A DNA stretch of 64,000 nt from Rhizomys pruinosus (taxonomy: Eukaryota; Chordata; Mammalia; Rodentia; Spalacidae): NCBI GenBank assembly GCA_009823505.1, contig VZQC01005745.1, forward strand, positions 371,984 through 435,983, written 5' to 3'. A program made the translations under genes and the position numbers. The notes under the pieces are model-generated. The model had not been told where the DNA came from. It saw nothing but the letters and a program-made list of their open reading frames with translations, and searched no databases. Each line of letters starts with the position of its first letter. The first letter of the stretch is position 1. Positions 34,906 to 46,703 of the stretch are shown here, one piece after another.

Positions 34906-35257
34906 GATGTGTGGATGAAACTGATCAATGAATACCAAGCTGGTCACATACAGCATGATGCTTTGGTGTACGATTTTACAGTAGAATAAATATAGATGTG
35001 ATATTGCAGGCATTTCAAAGCCTCAAAGAAAGAACTGTGTAATTTTGTTCAGAACTGTGGAATTTTTAATCACAAATAAATTATACATGTTTAACAACTT
35101 AGACATGTTCAGCAGTTTTTAAGTTTTAAACAATGTATATATTCATGAAACATCATGTGATCCTATAAATATGCACAACTTTATATTTGTATACATCAGC
35201 CAAAATAAATTAAATTAAATTAATTAAAAAATAAAAAGACAAAAAATATTGTTTTAG
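34906..35257. other. AT-rich stretch, possible older retroposon tail
   Basis: Ends in TATACATCAGCCAAAATAAATT with A/T-rich runs, like an old L1 tail, but it is not assignable. Confidence 0.3.
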
Positions 35258-35345
35258 TCAATTGTGGTGGGATATGCTGTTAGTCTCAGCACTCAGAAGG
35301 CAGAGGCAGGCAGATCTTCTCTATGAGATGCATGCCAGATGTAGT
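35258..35345 (+). mobile_element. B1 fragment
   Basis: CAATTGTGGTGGGATATGC ... CTCAGCACTCAGAAGGCAGAGGCAGG: 5' half of B1. Confidence 0.65.
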
Positions 35346-35699
35346 TACTAGAAAATCCTAGTAAATAAACCTGAAAATAAACACTTTAATTTTAAAAAGC
35401 TTTTTAAAATAATTGAGATTTGTCTTTGTAATCTCATTTCCAAATGCCATTGCATTTTGGATTTCCATTTATTCAATAATAGAATTGGATTTTTAATCTG
35501 ATTAAACCCATACGAAGGAGGGAGTTATATGCATTTTTAATACACAGTGTGGCTTAAGCTGAGGTCCTTAAAAGATTAAGGAAACTCTTCAGGTTGCTGA
35601 GAGTTACAGCATGGAGCTATCCCTCTGTCCTCTTGTAAGAAACATTAAATATTAATCTTTTCTTTCAAACTCTATCATACTTTTTGCTTATGACAAGTA
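35346..35699. other. Unique DNA
   Basis: Nothing recognised. Confidence 0.4.
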
Positions 35700-36120
35700 A
35701 TTCTAATATTGTAACCACCCCACATATGCACGCATATCCTGTAAGATTTTCTTTATGGAAAATCCCTAATTCATTCCTGGAACCTGATGTCCTAGGGTAG
35801 GGAGCCCTCCCCAGCCCCTCCTTGTCCAACCTTTTCTCCCTTCCTTTGTCCTAATTCTTTTACACTAGCCAACCAGGAAAGACTGTGAGATCACATCTCA
35901 GCCAATGGGGAAAATCACACAATATTCTTACATTAGGGATAAAAATCTTTCAAACTTCCAGGTCAAATGTGCTTGCTGGAACTGACTGAGGACACAACAC
36001 ACCGTTTTGCAAAAATTAAAACTGCCTTGACAAGATAGTTTCACTTTGTTTTGGTTGGTGGTTTTTGTGCAGTATCAGTGAGGTCCTAGAACCTCTGATT
36101 TTATCCCTAACATCATTTAT
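35700..36120 (+). mobile_element. Probable solo LTR
   Basis: C-rich U3-like region (35800-35840), TATA-like GGGATAAAAATC (about 35935), ATTAAA (about 36015) and GT-rich segment GTTTTGGTTGGTGGTTTTTG, ending ATCCCTAACA. No target-site duplication established. Confidence 0.45.
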
Positions 36121-36202
36121 TGTGATAGCATAATTTGAATTCAGATATTGTGATACCTGCAACCATGTTCTTTCTGCTCAGAATTGCTTTGGTTATCATG
36201 GC

Positions 36203-36240
<38 letters not shown>

Positions 36241-36440
36241 CCATGTGAATTTTTTTTGGTAGTCTCTCTCTTTAGTTCTCTGGAGAGTGACATTCAAATT
36301 TTGGTGGCTATTGTGAAATAGATTACTTCAGTAATACAACCATTTTTACAACGTTAATTCTGCCAAACCAGGAATTTGGAACTTCTTCAGTTTCTTTTTT
36401 AAGTGTCTTATAGCTTTCATTTTAAGTCATTAACAGTCTT
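36120..36440 (-). mobile_element. L1 ORF2 fragment (antisense) with (TG)n
   Basis: CAGAATTGCTTTGGTTATCATGG, TTCCATGTGAATTTT, ACGTTAATTCTGCCAAACCAGG, TTAAGTGTCTTATAGCTTTCA follows the antisense L1 ORF2 text. A (TG)n tract (about 36207-36238) has grown inside it. Confidence 0.7.
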
Positions 36441-36710
36441 TCTTGTTGTCTCAGTCCACCCTGGGATCCAAAGAGTTGATCACAGCAGCAAGACAAACTC
36501 ACCAGTGAGAGAGAGGCAAGCCACAAGAAAAAAGAGACCAGCTCCCTCTGCCATGGCCTTTTATACTGGCTGCCAGCAGAAGGTAATGCCTACATTTAGG
36601 GTGGGCCATCCAGCTTGAGATAATCCAATCTGAAGATCTCTTTCTCATATTTGTTCATCCCTAATCCAGTCAAGTTGACACCCAGGATTAACCATCACAG
36701 ATACTATATT
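36440..36710 (-). mobile_element. Old rodent repeat, hAT/URR-like (antisense end)
   Basis: Contains GCCATGGCCTTTTATACTGGC and ends GTCAAGTTGACACCCAGGATTAACCATCACAG, the reversed start of the family seen at 28665. Confidence 0.5.
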
Positions 36711-38240
36711 ATATAATCACTGAAAAAAATCTGGCCTTCTGGTCTTCTGAGAGTTTAAATGGAAATCTAAGTGCTTAATAGACATCTTAATTTATAATGC
36801 CAGAAACTGGGTCCATGTGTTTCTAGTATCCTCTTATTCCAGCATTCTTAGCTTAGTGTCTAACATGTAGTAGTCATTTGATATATTTTATCAGTTGAGC
36901 TTATATTGCTTAACTTCACATAAAACCAAGCATTTCAGGAAAAATAAATTCATTTCAATTACATTTAGTGCCAAATATTATTGTGTACACATTCTGAGAA
37001 CATAGTATTATGATGAATAGCTGTACTGACACATTTATACTTATTTCAACTCTGCTATTACTGAATAATTCTTTCTGCTGTTCTCCTTGTCTCTGGAATG
37101 TCTTGCGTGCACATGATATTAAATACGCAAACAAGGCTGATCTGAAATTTTAAGTGATCTTGAGTTGTATCTCCATAAGATGTGGTCAGATGAATATGCG
37201 AGGCTGCATTGTATGATCTTGTCAGTACTTCTTACCAACTTTAAAGTTGTATAGACATGTGACACCTGAAACCAAATTCATTAAAAAATGAATTCATCCC
37301 TCTGTTAGGCTTTTGTGGTTGACTTTGTCCAAGGATCTTTCTGTGCCCAACAATGATATAGAAGACAAGATGGCGACCTACATGGCTCTGAGATTCAAAC
37401 TGTGGTTCATTGGTTAGATAGAAAGAATATTGAACAATGAGCACATTATATGCTTAATTTTCTTAATAGCATATTGCCTCAGAATTTCAAGAAAATGAGT
37501 TCTAATGAAAAAAATGAAAGTATAAAGTGAAATGCATGTGAACACATTTGCATTGCCACAGAAGTACAGCTGAGCAGAACATGCAGCAAGGAAGTAAATA
37601 GTCCATAAAACTGATATGGCCACTGCCACACCTCTACCAGATCAATATTATTTGCTAAGAGCTCAAGAGCTACAACAAATAACACATTGTTTTAAAAAGC
37701 TCTTATGAGAGTGTAGTATAATAAAACTAAGTGTAGAAAAGAAACAAAGCACTAAATATTAAAAAATAAATAAATGAAAGCATAAGCTATAGAAGTATGT
37801 CAACACTTACAGGTTTTTATAATGTGAAGATCAAATATGTCTCCCTCTTAAACCTGTGAAATTCTAGACAAACGCATTTCACTGAAGCAATACCTGAACT
37901 GTAGACAATTCTCAGACACCAAAGAAATAGCCAATTTACAATGTTCCCCTGAAAAATATATACTTAACATGTTATTTTGATGGTGTCAGATTCAATTGTC
38001 AACATCTTAATTGGAATTTTTCATGTTTCAATTTGTTTTGCTAAGATGTCATGGAGTGTAGTGTTGCAAATAAAAGCATCTTTTCTAGCAGGGAAGAATC
38101 TCAAAGATTACATGAATTCGTAGGTTTGATTTCCAAATCTCTTACTTACTATGGACTTTGTTCTATTTCTGCTATCCTTTCTAGCACATTCCTTGCTTTT
38201 CACTGCCATCACACTAGTGAGTTAAGTTTTCCTTACTCTT
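36711..38240. other. Unique DNA; possible MIR/L2 end at 36840-36905
   Basis: TAGCTTAGTGTCTAACATGTAG ... TTTGATATATTTTATCAG resembles the MIR/L2 3' tail. Otherwise no recognised element. Confidence 0.35.
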
Positions 38241-38423
38241 TCAACTTACTTTTTTTTTTTTTTTTTTTTGTCTTTTCGCAGCAGGGTCTCTGTAGCTCCA
38301 GCTGTCCTGGAACTCACTCTGTAGACCAGGCTGGCCTTGAACTCACAAAGATCCGTCTGCCTCTGCCTCCCAAGTGCTAGGATTAAAGGCGTGCGCCCCC
38401 ACGCCTGGCTCAACTTACTTTTT
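38241..38423 (-). mobile_element. B1 SINE with target-site duplication
   Basis: Poly(T) then antisense B1 (about 38271-38409) ending GGCGTGCGCCCCCACGCCTGGC. TCAACTTACTTTTT occurs on both sides. Confidence 0.94.
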
Positions 38424-39255
38424 AACTTTCTTAACTAAATCTCGATGGTTATATAAAACATAACTTGTAGATAGTTTGAACCCTTGTGATTTTTTTTCTT
38501 TATTTCAGTTACAAGGAAGCCCGTAGTTCCATTTCAGGTTTTTCGTCTCATTAATAACAGAATTTAGAAACAGACTCAGAAGAATTGACAATAATTTTAG
38601 TAGATGTTGAGAGAAAAGCAAAAGGGTAAGCAAGTTGTAAATCTCAGCAGCTGCCTGGAAGAGGAGGCTGGAGAAGAAGAAAGAGAGACATGTTTTTGAG
38701 TTAGAATTCAAGAAAGCAGGCACATTTAGCAGGAGTGCCAAACAGCAACATGGTGGAAAGGGGGGAAGTTTCAAAGAAAGCATGAGCAAGCCCAGAGTGT
38801 CCGAGAAAGCAGAACTGGGCTTTTGGACAATGCCTGAAAGAAAAATAGAAAGGAGGAAAAGGAAAAGTTGAGCCTTTAAAGTTAGCACTCAGAGAGGGGC
38901 AACACTAGTAATCCTGCCCAGTGAAAGCTGTAAACAGCCTCATCCACAGAGGGGCTTTGGGGGTACAAGTACATTTTCTTATGAAGGTGATAATTTTCCT
39001 CTCATGTCCTTAGCATATCTTCAGATGAATCAGTTTTGGAGGGAATGACCTTTTGGAAGGTGACTGATAAACCCCCCTGGATTAACTTCTTGAACAAGAA
39101 GACAATAGTACTCAATGTTCTAATCTTTTAGTGTAGAGCAGACTATCATGTCTGCCCAAGGACAAAGGTAGAACTCTGATTCCATTACTTTCAACCAGGA
39201 GGAAGTAACATTTCCTTAATGGCCTTAATATATCTCAGATACATCTACCTTTTCA
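38424..39255. other. Unique DNA
   Basis: No repeat recognised. The 127-codon minus-strand frame at 38505-38888 is leucine/serine-rich and low-complexity. No retrocopy signs, so it is not accepted as a gene. Confidence 0.45.
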
Positions 39256-40690
39256 TATAATATTTTAAATCCTAAGGAGGGGCAGTTTTGATGTTTACCT
39301 TTCTGGTGTTATAGGGTAATGCAAAGTGGGATCCAAAGCTGATGAAAAGGAGGGGATCCATCCTCAGTGACCTCCAAAGCTGCTAATTCCAATAACATTC
39401 CTACCTTAAGAGTTGAGACCCTAAAGTCATTTAGAACATGGACTAAAATAAAGGTTTAGAAAGAAAGGCTCAGTACCTACACTCATTCTGACTTTCAAGT
39501 CTTGGGTGGGGAGAGTAAGGGAATCCAGACAGAGGGAGTTAGATTGGAGTAGGAACATCAGAGAACAGATCAACTGTAAACAAAAGGAGATAAAATTAAG
39601 ATCGTTGTTCCATAGCTTCACTACTAAGATTGCAATAGATAACCGTAGACCAGGAAGGAGAGCCCCCAAATACTTCCCGCATTTCTGACTCCTGGCCAAG
39701 ACAGACACTTCTGGCTTCTTGCCAAGGAAATAAATGGAGACCCCAACCCTAAACTGTCTAACCACTTTCAATTTCCTGCTTGCATCCTCTATCTTTAGCA
39801 CAGAATATATTACCAGGCACAGCGGCTACTTAGGCACTATTTGTGGCATGAAAAAGTAAAGCTTATACTTCATGTTTTTAATGATTTTCAATATATATAT
39901 ATATATATAATATATATATANCATTTTACTTTTTAAATACAGGGGGCATTAAGTACCTTTCTCCTCTCCACACTGGCCCTTCCTTTTATATATCCTCCAG
40001 CATACAATCTACTTTTCCCATATAATATTTTATTTAAATCCTAAGGAGGGGCAGTTTTGATGTTTACCTTTCTGGTGTTATAGGGTAATGCAAAGTGGGA
40101 TCCAAAGCTGATGAAAAGGAGGGGATCCATCCTCAGTGACCTCCAAAGCTGCTAATTCCAATAACATTCCTACCTTAAGAGTTGAGACCCTAAAGTCATT
40201 TAGAACATGGACTAAAATAAAGGTTTAGAAAGAAAGGCTCAGTACCTACACTCATTCTGACTTTCAAGTCTTGGGTGGGGAGAGTAAGGGAATCCAGACA
40301 GAGGGAGTTAGATTGGAGTAGGAACATCAGAGAACAGATCAACTGTAAACAAAAGGAGATAAAATTAAGATCGTTGTTCCATAGCTTCACTACTAAGATT
40401 GCAATAGATAACCGTAGACCAGGAAGGAGAGCCCCCAAATACTTCCCGCATTTCTGACTCCTGGCCAAGACAGACACTTCTGGCTTCTTGCCAAGGAAAT
40501 AAATGGAGACCCCAACCCTAAACTGTCTAACCACTTTCAATTTCCTGCTTGCATCCTCTATCTTTAGCACAGAATATATTACCAGGCACAGCGGCTACTT
40601 AGGCACTATTTGTGGCATGAAAAAGTAAAGCTTATACTTCCGGTTTTTTAACGATTTTCAATATATATATATTATATATAATATATTATA
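39256..40690. repeat. Direct duplication around an N; likely assembly artefact
   Basis: About 39256-39900 and 40021-40670 carry the same sequence (offset 769). No difference was seen over roughly 600 bases: the 124-codon frames at 39427-39801 and 40196-40570 are identical. A single N at 39921 lies between them in an (AT)n tract. The 100 bases after the N look like a noisy version of the sequence just upstream of copy 1. A false duplication from overlapping contig ends is the simplest reading. Confidence 0.85.
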
Positions 40691-40712
40691 ATATATTATA
40701 TATATATATATA
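40662..40712. repeat. (AT)n microsatellite
   Basis: Interrupted TA-rich tract following copy 2 of the duplication. Its counterpart at 39889-39920 abuts the N. Confidence 0.9.
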
Positions 40713-40934
40713 TTTAGTCATTTTAATGTAAGTATGAGGAACTTTTTAAACCATCATGTCGAAGTTCTTAAAAAATATTTCATATGAGATCTGTAGCTTC
40801 CTATTCCTGACACAATGAAGAAAAGTCCAGATATCATCATCTCAAACTCTGATCTCAACAGAGCCCATTTTACATATTTTGAAAAGCCAACTTTCAAGGA
40901 TTATTACTTAAATATGCATATATACATCCATGTA

Positions 40935-40965
40935 CACACACACACACACACACACACGCACACCC
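40935..40965. repeat. (CA)n microsatellite
   Basis: Run of CA dinucleotides, ending CACGCACACC. Confidence 0.9.
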
Positions 40966-41456
40966 CTCATTTATCCTTAGTTTTTGCCTCTTGTAGAATA
41001 AGATTTGACTCTCAGTCAATCAGTCAACCTATGAAAGGCAAGTAACAGTTCACAGTGACATTTTTCTGTTGCTTCCTACTCCCCAAAGCAAAAATAAAAT
41101 ACATTTCTCAGAAAAACCAAATGAACCTCATATGAATAAATTGTTTTCTTTACTATTTTCATTTTTTCAAGGAGAGCTGCTTTTACCTGAAAGTCCTTTC
41201 ATTGACTGAGTTGGTATCATGCCGTCTGACCTTTCTGTTATTGTTCTCCCGGCTCTCTGGCATTTTTGATGTTTTGGCTGTAATAATAGTCTTGAAGCAT
41301 GGAATGGACTTTCTGAGGCAATTTTCTCCCTGAGGATTTAAAACTTGGTCTTTATTTTTTCACATACTCCAAACAAATTACTTAAAAAATCAAATGGAAA
41401 TACAGTTAGTGCAGAAAGTTGACTCATGTGTGCTTTGTCCGTTTAAGTGCTGCTTG
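40966..41456. other. Unique DNA
   Basis: Nothing recognised. Confidence 0.45.
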
Positions 41457-41729
41457 AAAAAGAACAGTGCTTGGGGCTGGAGAGATAGCCTAGCGGTTAA
41501 GAGCACCAAGTGCTCTTGCAGAGGACCCGGGTTCGATCTCCAGCACCCACATGGCGGCTGAGAACCGTCTGTAACTCCAATTCCAGGGGAATCTGACGCC
41601 CTCTTCTGACCTCCACAGCATTGCATGACACAGGTGCACAAACCTACATGCAGACAGTACACTCATACACATACAAAAATAAATAAAATTTTTAAAAAAG
41701 AATATTTTTTTTAAAAAAAGAACAGTGCT
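41457..41729 (+). mobile_element. B2-type SINE with target-site duplication
   Basis: Body from 41472. Head GGGGCTGGAGAGATAGCCTAGCGG, B box GGTTCGATCTCC, no internal duplication. AAAAAGAACAGTGCT at 41457-41471 and 41715-41729. Confidence 0.95.
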
Positions 41730-43292
41730 CTAGACTCCTTTAGGGTTTCTTTTTAATCTTGAGTGATTTGTGAGTTCAGAACTAAATGCAGAGTGTTATA
41801 GGATGATGATATTTCATTTGTAGATTGTCCTGGCATGGAAAAGCTTAGGTCAGGGCTGTCCATGCGTGTGAGCAACTTTGCTCTTCTGGGAATGTCCTTG
41901 CAACACACTCATTCTTGACATGTCCTCCTCTGTCTCCAAAAGTTGACTTTTTCTGATTCAACAATTTCTTTTAGTCAAGACATTCAGCTGCTTCCCAAAT
42001 TAAAAAGAAAAGAATATAAAAGAAAATCAGTCTTTTTCAAGTTACAAAACAACCTCCCCCTGCTGAGCTAACAGATTTCTCTCCCTTTTGTCTCAGAAGG
42101 AGACAGAATAAACTCTTCCTAATATCTGCAGCTGTTTCACAGGTTGATGACTTCAAAAAAACTTATTTTAATATTTCAGAAATGGACATTTTTCTGTATT
42201 TCATTTTCAACAGTAATTAAAACAAAATTTGCAAATATAAATTATTTTGTCAATCATTTTATTTATCAATATGTACTAATGAATAAATTATCGGAAAAAT
42301 ATTTTATTTAACTCATATGAGTGATAAAAAACATTTGAAACAATTAAGTAAAGATCTCTATGCCCTTAAGTATGCATTTAATCTGAAGTTCTTTGCTATT
42401 TTCTAAATATCAAGAAAATAACTCTGAAAGATGTAGTTATTGTTAACCTTTGTGTTGGCCTAAATATTTATAATGTAATGCTTAATTACCTACTAAATTA
42501 ACTATAAGATGATTTTAGAAGGTTTTTTAAAAGATATAACAGAAACAAAATTGTAATACAAAGAAAATATTAGAGTGTATTTGTGAGATGAAATTTTAAG
42601 CACATATAAAAGGAATAACATTTGTTGTGAACTAAGCTATGTAGAGCACACACATCACAGACTGTGCAGCAATAGTTTTAAGTAAAAAAGGAATCTAAGC
42701 ACAAACAGGGAATATAAAGAACAATGGGAAAAGACAGGCTCATAAGGACCCTTGCAACTCTAAACAAACTCTTCCTTCCACCTGGTTTTTGGCTCCTGAA
42801 TTATGTCTGCTCAGTCCATCTCATTCATGTTTGTGCTGTCACCTAAGAGATTTGCAGAAGCTGTAAAAGACTAATGTTCTCTTGTGGACTGAGCTACTAC
42901 TGGGGTTTCAGCCCCTTTAGAGTATAGACTGCCATTGTTGGACTACCCAGGCTATATCATGGAGACCAGTACAGGAAGATCAAGACAGGACATGGTGCTT
43001 ACTGGACCTCATTTGTTGACCATAGGAAGGGAAAACCCCAGTGTGGAGCACAAGGGCAAGAATGATGGTGGTTTGGGCTTGTCAAGGAGGAGCCTTCAAA
43101 CATGACATCTTTCAGCCTAATAAAGAAAAAAAATCATAAGCCGCAGATGCTAAAAACCTATGATATACACGGCATACATATGTGCATATTTTGGAGTGAT
43201 GCATATTGGAAGGAAGGAATAATAATAATAATAACAATAACAACAACAACAAAAATATTGGATCAAAGAACTAACTGAAACGGTGAACTTCT
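41730..43292. other. Unique DNA with short (AAT/AAC)n
   Basis: A trinucleotide-rich run lies at about 43220-43252. The text at 42880-43140 is reminiscent of a rodent interspersed repeat but could not be assigned. Confidence 0.4.
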
Positions 43293-43541
43293 GCATCGAG
43301 AATTTTTTTTTTAATGCTCCATAATATTTTACTGCAATACTCTTTCATTTCAAAAATAAATACACTGAGATACATTGAAAAGTACTGTGATATTAAAACA
43401 TACAAAAGTTTTTATTGTTGGTTTGAGGCTCCATTGCTTCTTTGTCAAAATAATGTTGATAGACTGACATTTTTGTAGCTGGGTTTAGTGACTTGGAGGC
43501 CAGGAGAAGAAATGAGCTTCACGTACAGCATCGAGAATTTT
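43293..43541 (-). pseudogene. Short processed retrocopy of an mRNA 3' end (parent unknown)
   Basis: A 221-bp insert (43307-43527) is flanked by exact GCATCGAGAATTTT at 43293-43306 and 43528-43541. It begins with a T-run, that is, an antisense poly(A). Read on the minus strand it is AU-rich, 3'-UTR-like, with AATAAAA about 120 bases before its end and AGTAAA about 20 bases before the tail. It is not a SINE or L1 that I recognise. The most likely origin is a truncated processed copy of a cellular transcript. The parent could not be named and no coding frame is convincing. Confidence 0.75.
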
Positions 43542-43690
43542 GAGAGAGACTGAGAAAAAGATGAAAAACGTGTTTGGCAGAATGCATGAGCTCTTGTGGG
43601 GGCCAAAAAGGAGGACAGGGGTCCACATTTGGTTTGAAATTTTGTATGAAATGCCCAAACTTCAATAAAATTGGCTTTGAAAAAAAAAGA
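43542..43690 (+). mobile_element. Poly(A)-tailed retroposon 3' end (host of the retrocopy)
   Basis: AATTTTGTATGAAATGCCCAAACTTCAATAAAATTGGC-type end with AATAAA (about 43663) and an A-run at 43680-43688. The pre-insertion sequence continues left of 43293. L1-like, but unassigned. Confidence 0.4.
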
Positions 43691-44089
43691 CCAATGTATG
43701 CATTACACACTCAAGCACAATCTCAAAATTTTTCAAACTAAAACTTTCACCCTAGTCTTCACTAAATCCCTTAATGGACTCAGTTTATGCATCATCTCCC
43801 AGAACTGCTGGATGATATATATGCAAAACTTTACCATCCTTCTGTCTTGCCAGGGTATTTCATATTAATGCATCCCTTCTGTATGCAGGCTTTGTCATAT
43901 TCAGATTAGCTATTTATTCTCCATCTCTTTCTACAAAAATCTATATTCTTCAGTTTTTTTTTTCCTATGCCTTCTTTGTTTTCTCTTCCTTCCTTAACCA
44001 GTTGGAAGACCAAGGCTGATGCAGAGAACTACTTTTCCAATCAGTATTTTTTTTTCAGAGTTAAATATTTATTATTTGCTATCCTTTTT
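43691..44089. other. Unique DNA
   Basis: Nothing recognised. Confidence 0.4.
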
Positions 44090-44235
44090 TCACTTTTTAT
44101 TGATGATTTGTGTATTTCATACATCATTTTCCAAATCAGTTCAGGCATATTTCCCTTTCCCTTCCCCCCACCCCACCCCACCCCATCCCAGATCATGCAT
44201 TCTGCCATAACTGTCCTGCATCTTTCAGGTTTTTT
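44090..44235 (-). mobile_element. L1 3' UTR (antisense, short)
   Basis: TTTTTATTGATGATTTGTGTATTTCATACATC, then the C-rich tract (44160-44192) and TGCCATAACTGTCCTGCATC, as in the copies at 48170 and 55010. Confidence 0.85.
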
Positions 44236-45700
44236 CATTTTTTAACATCAAGTAATATTTATGAGTACAAGCATCCTTCATGTAAAACCAATTTGCAAGC
44301 AGTTGTGCCCAAACCCACACAGCCCATGGGTTCCACCATCCAGTGGGGGGGGGGGCTTGTATGTTCAATCAAGTTGATCAAATGAGTGTCCAGACTATAT
44401 TGCTGTAGTTTCACCATTCACCCCAATCACAGCCCTTACATTCTACCACGATCCCTCTTCCCCAGATTGTTCCCTCGGCTTAGAAAAAGAGCACAGGTGG
44501 ATGAGAAGCAAAACAGTCTACTTTCTCTGGAGCTGTTGTCTTGGACTCTGGTCAATTCTGGCTGTTTCCTTTCATGTGCTGACAGTTTGTCCAGGAATAA
44601 CCTTTCAATCCTACTAATGAAGCACAAGCAATTAGATATATAGGTATTTAAACAGTACTAATTGTTATGGTAGGTTACTTTGGTATAGACACAGATGTTT
44701 GGATGAATTACAATGTTAATCCATGAATTACATTTCTTTCTGTTAAATATGACACGGTCTTACTGTGGCTAATAACATCTCCTAACCATCAGAGGATGTA
44801 AGCTTGTGGCATCAGCCGTGGGTTATTCCTCCAAGAAGAGAGCTAATAGCCAATTAGATTTGGGATATACAGGCATATGGCTGCCACTGCTGAGGTCGTT
44901 CTCCAACTGTAAATTGGAGCCAACTGTTATAGAGGTAATTGCTTATAAAACCAGTAAAACTGCCTTCTTTAATTGACTAATAGACATAGGAACTGTGAAA
45001 AGGATTATTCTCTATTCAGAACCAAATATAATACTAAAGTCTCCTTAAGCTATGCACTTAAGCAAAATATATTAATACAGGAGCTCTGACATCAGCAATG
45101 GATTATTCTACCAAGGAGATGTTGGCCAGGGGATCCAAACCCCCACAAAAGGTAAAGGCTCCTTGCCTCTAAACTGGGATATCTTCAAGAAGAGAAGCAA
45201 TAAGGCCCTGCTGTCGAAGACCTGATGTAAACATGGGAAAGATGTATTGAGACCACACTTGCAAGTATACAGATGGTCTCTGGAATACCAGAGAGTGTTA
45301 CCAAAGGCCACTAAACCAATAAAGCAAATATGGGTCTCCTTGAGTCAAGCAAGACTCCTCTGTCAGCACCAGCTATACCCCACCTGCCTGGAAATCCAAT
45401 CAGTATCTTATCCTTCACCTATATCTTCTCTACAGATCACCATCTTTTCCTCTACCAATTCAACAGTTAGATATAGAGCTGTTATACAAAAGGTGTTATA
45501 CAAAACCTTAAATCTTATACATTCTTCATATTAAAAGCATTATTTAATTAAACAAGATAGGCTATGAAGAAAAAGTATGAAAACTGCTTGTGGTTTTAAG
45601 TTCTTTGATGGAGTTCCATGAGATTGAGATGCTGCCAAACATCTCAGGCTAGACTTCAACCATGATTTTGACAGAACATACTTAATAATCATTACCAAAA
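44236..45700. other. Unique DNA with a diverged internal repeat pair
   Basis: About 44809 (GGCATCAGCCGTGGGTTATTCCTCC) and about 45089 (GACATCAGCAATGGATTATTCTACC) are related. A G-run of 12 lies at about 44345. No family recognised. Confidence 0.4.
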
Positions 45701-45702
45701 AA

Positions 45703-45857
45703 ACTTAGCGTAGTGACTTAGAAAGCTTATTATACCAGCACTTTGGGAAGCTGAGGCAGGAGTATGACCATGAATTTAAATCCAGTGTGGACCTCTTGGT
45801 GATTTCTAGGCTAACCTAGGCTATAGAATAAGATTCCATCTCAAAAAAAAAAAAAAA
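45703..45857 (+). mobile_element. Old B1-type SINE
   Basis: TACCAGCACTTTGGGAAGCTGAGGCAGGAG ... AATAAGATTCCATCTCAAAA plus poly(A): an early 7SL-derived monomer, with more Alu-like spelling than the young B1 copies. Confidence 0.7.
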
Positions 45858-46156
45858 TCAAACACAAAACAAATGACAAAAGCAAAAGCTCAAAACAAAG
45901 AGACATTTGAAGTGACACATAGGAGACGGTAAATGTGGTATGTTTCAAGACTGAAAGAAAGGAAAAGTCAAGGAAATCCTACCTCTTAACATGGTTGACA
46001 TTTAAACAGATTTACAGGCAAATGAGACAAACCCAATACAACAAGAATCTCTCTCTTGTTCTAAACAGTAGCAGGAAGTAAAATATGATAAAATATTTAC
46101 ATGAACTTTTAAGTAAAAGAGGAGTTGGGGAAGTGCCCAATATTCTACCTACTCTG
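45858..46156. other. Unique DNA
   Basis: Nothing recognised. Confidence 0.4.
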
Positions 46157-46159
46157 TGA

Positions 46160-46164
46160 GTGAG

Positions 46165-46212
<48 letters not shown>

Positions 46213-46255
46213 TCCCTCTCCCTCTCCCTCTCCCTCTCCCTCTTCCTCTCTCTTT

Positions 46256-46289
<34 letters not shown>

Positions 46290-46295
46290 CTATGT
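46160..46295. repeat. Compound microsatellite (CT)n-(CCCTCT)n-(TG)n
   Basis: About 45 bases of CT, about 40 bases of CCCTCT hexamers, and then a TG run. The pyrimidine/purine-asymmetric part is H-DNA-prone. Confidence 0.95.
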
Positions 46296-46416
46296 GTGGT
46301 GTACTGAATAAATTACTTCTCTGATTTAAACAAATGTGAATATCAGGGTCAGAAAAGAAGACTGGAAATAGAATCTGAGGGAGACATAAAATTGTCAAGC
46401 TCCTTGAAAGATGAGT

Positions 46417-46703
46417 TATAGACCACATAATTTTTTTTAATTTTTTTACTAATTTTATTTATTTATGTATGTGTATGAATGTACTGTCTGCATGCAAGTT
46501 TGTGCACCCATGTAGTGCAATGCCGCGAAGGTCAGAAGAGGGTGTCAAATTCCCCTGGAACTGGAGTTGTCCTAGAATTGGAGTTCCAGACGGTTCTCAG
46601 CCGCCTTGTGGGTGCTGAGGATCGAACCCAGGTCCTCTGTAAGAGCAGTTGGTGCTCTTAACCGCTAGGCCATCTCTCCAGCCCCGATATAGACCACATA
46701 ATT
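46417..46703 (-). mobile_element. B2-type SINE with 16-bp target-site duplication
   Basis: Antisense B2 (46433-46687) with internal duplication. Exact TATAGACCACATAATT at both ends. Confidence 0.95.

Noticed and set aside
38505..38888. 127-codon minus-strand frame rich in Leu, Ser and Phe
   Set aside because: Low-complexity composition, no recognisable family, no poly(A) or target duplication. Probably chance.
39427..39801. 124-codon frame found twice (also 40196-40570)
   Set aside because: The second copy lies in a probable assembly duplication, and the frame has no recognisable domain.
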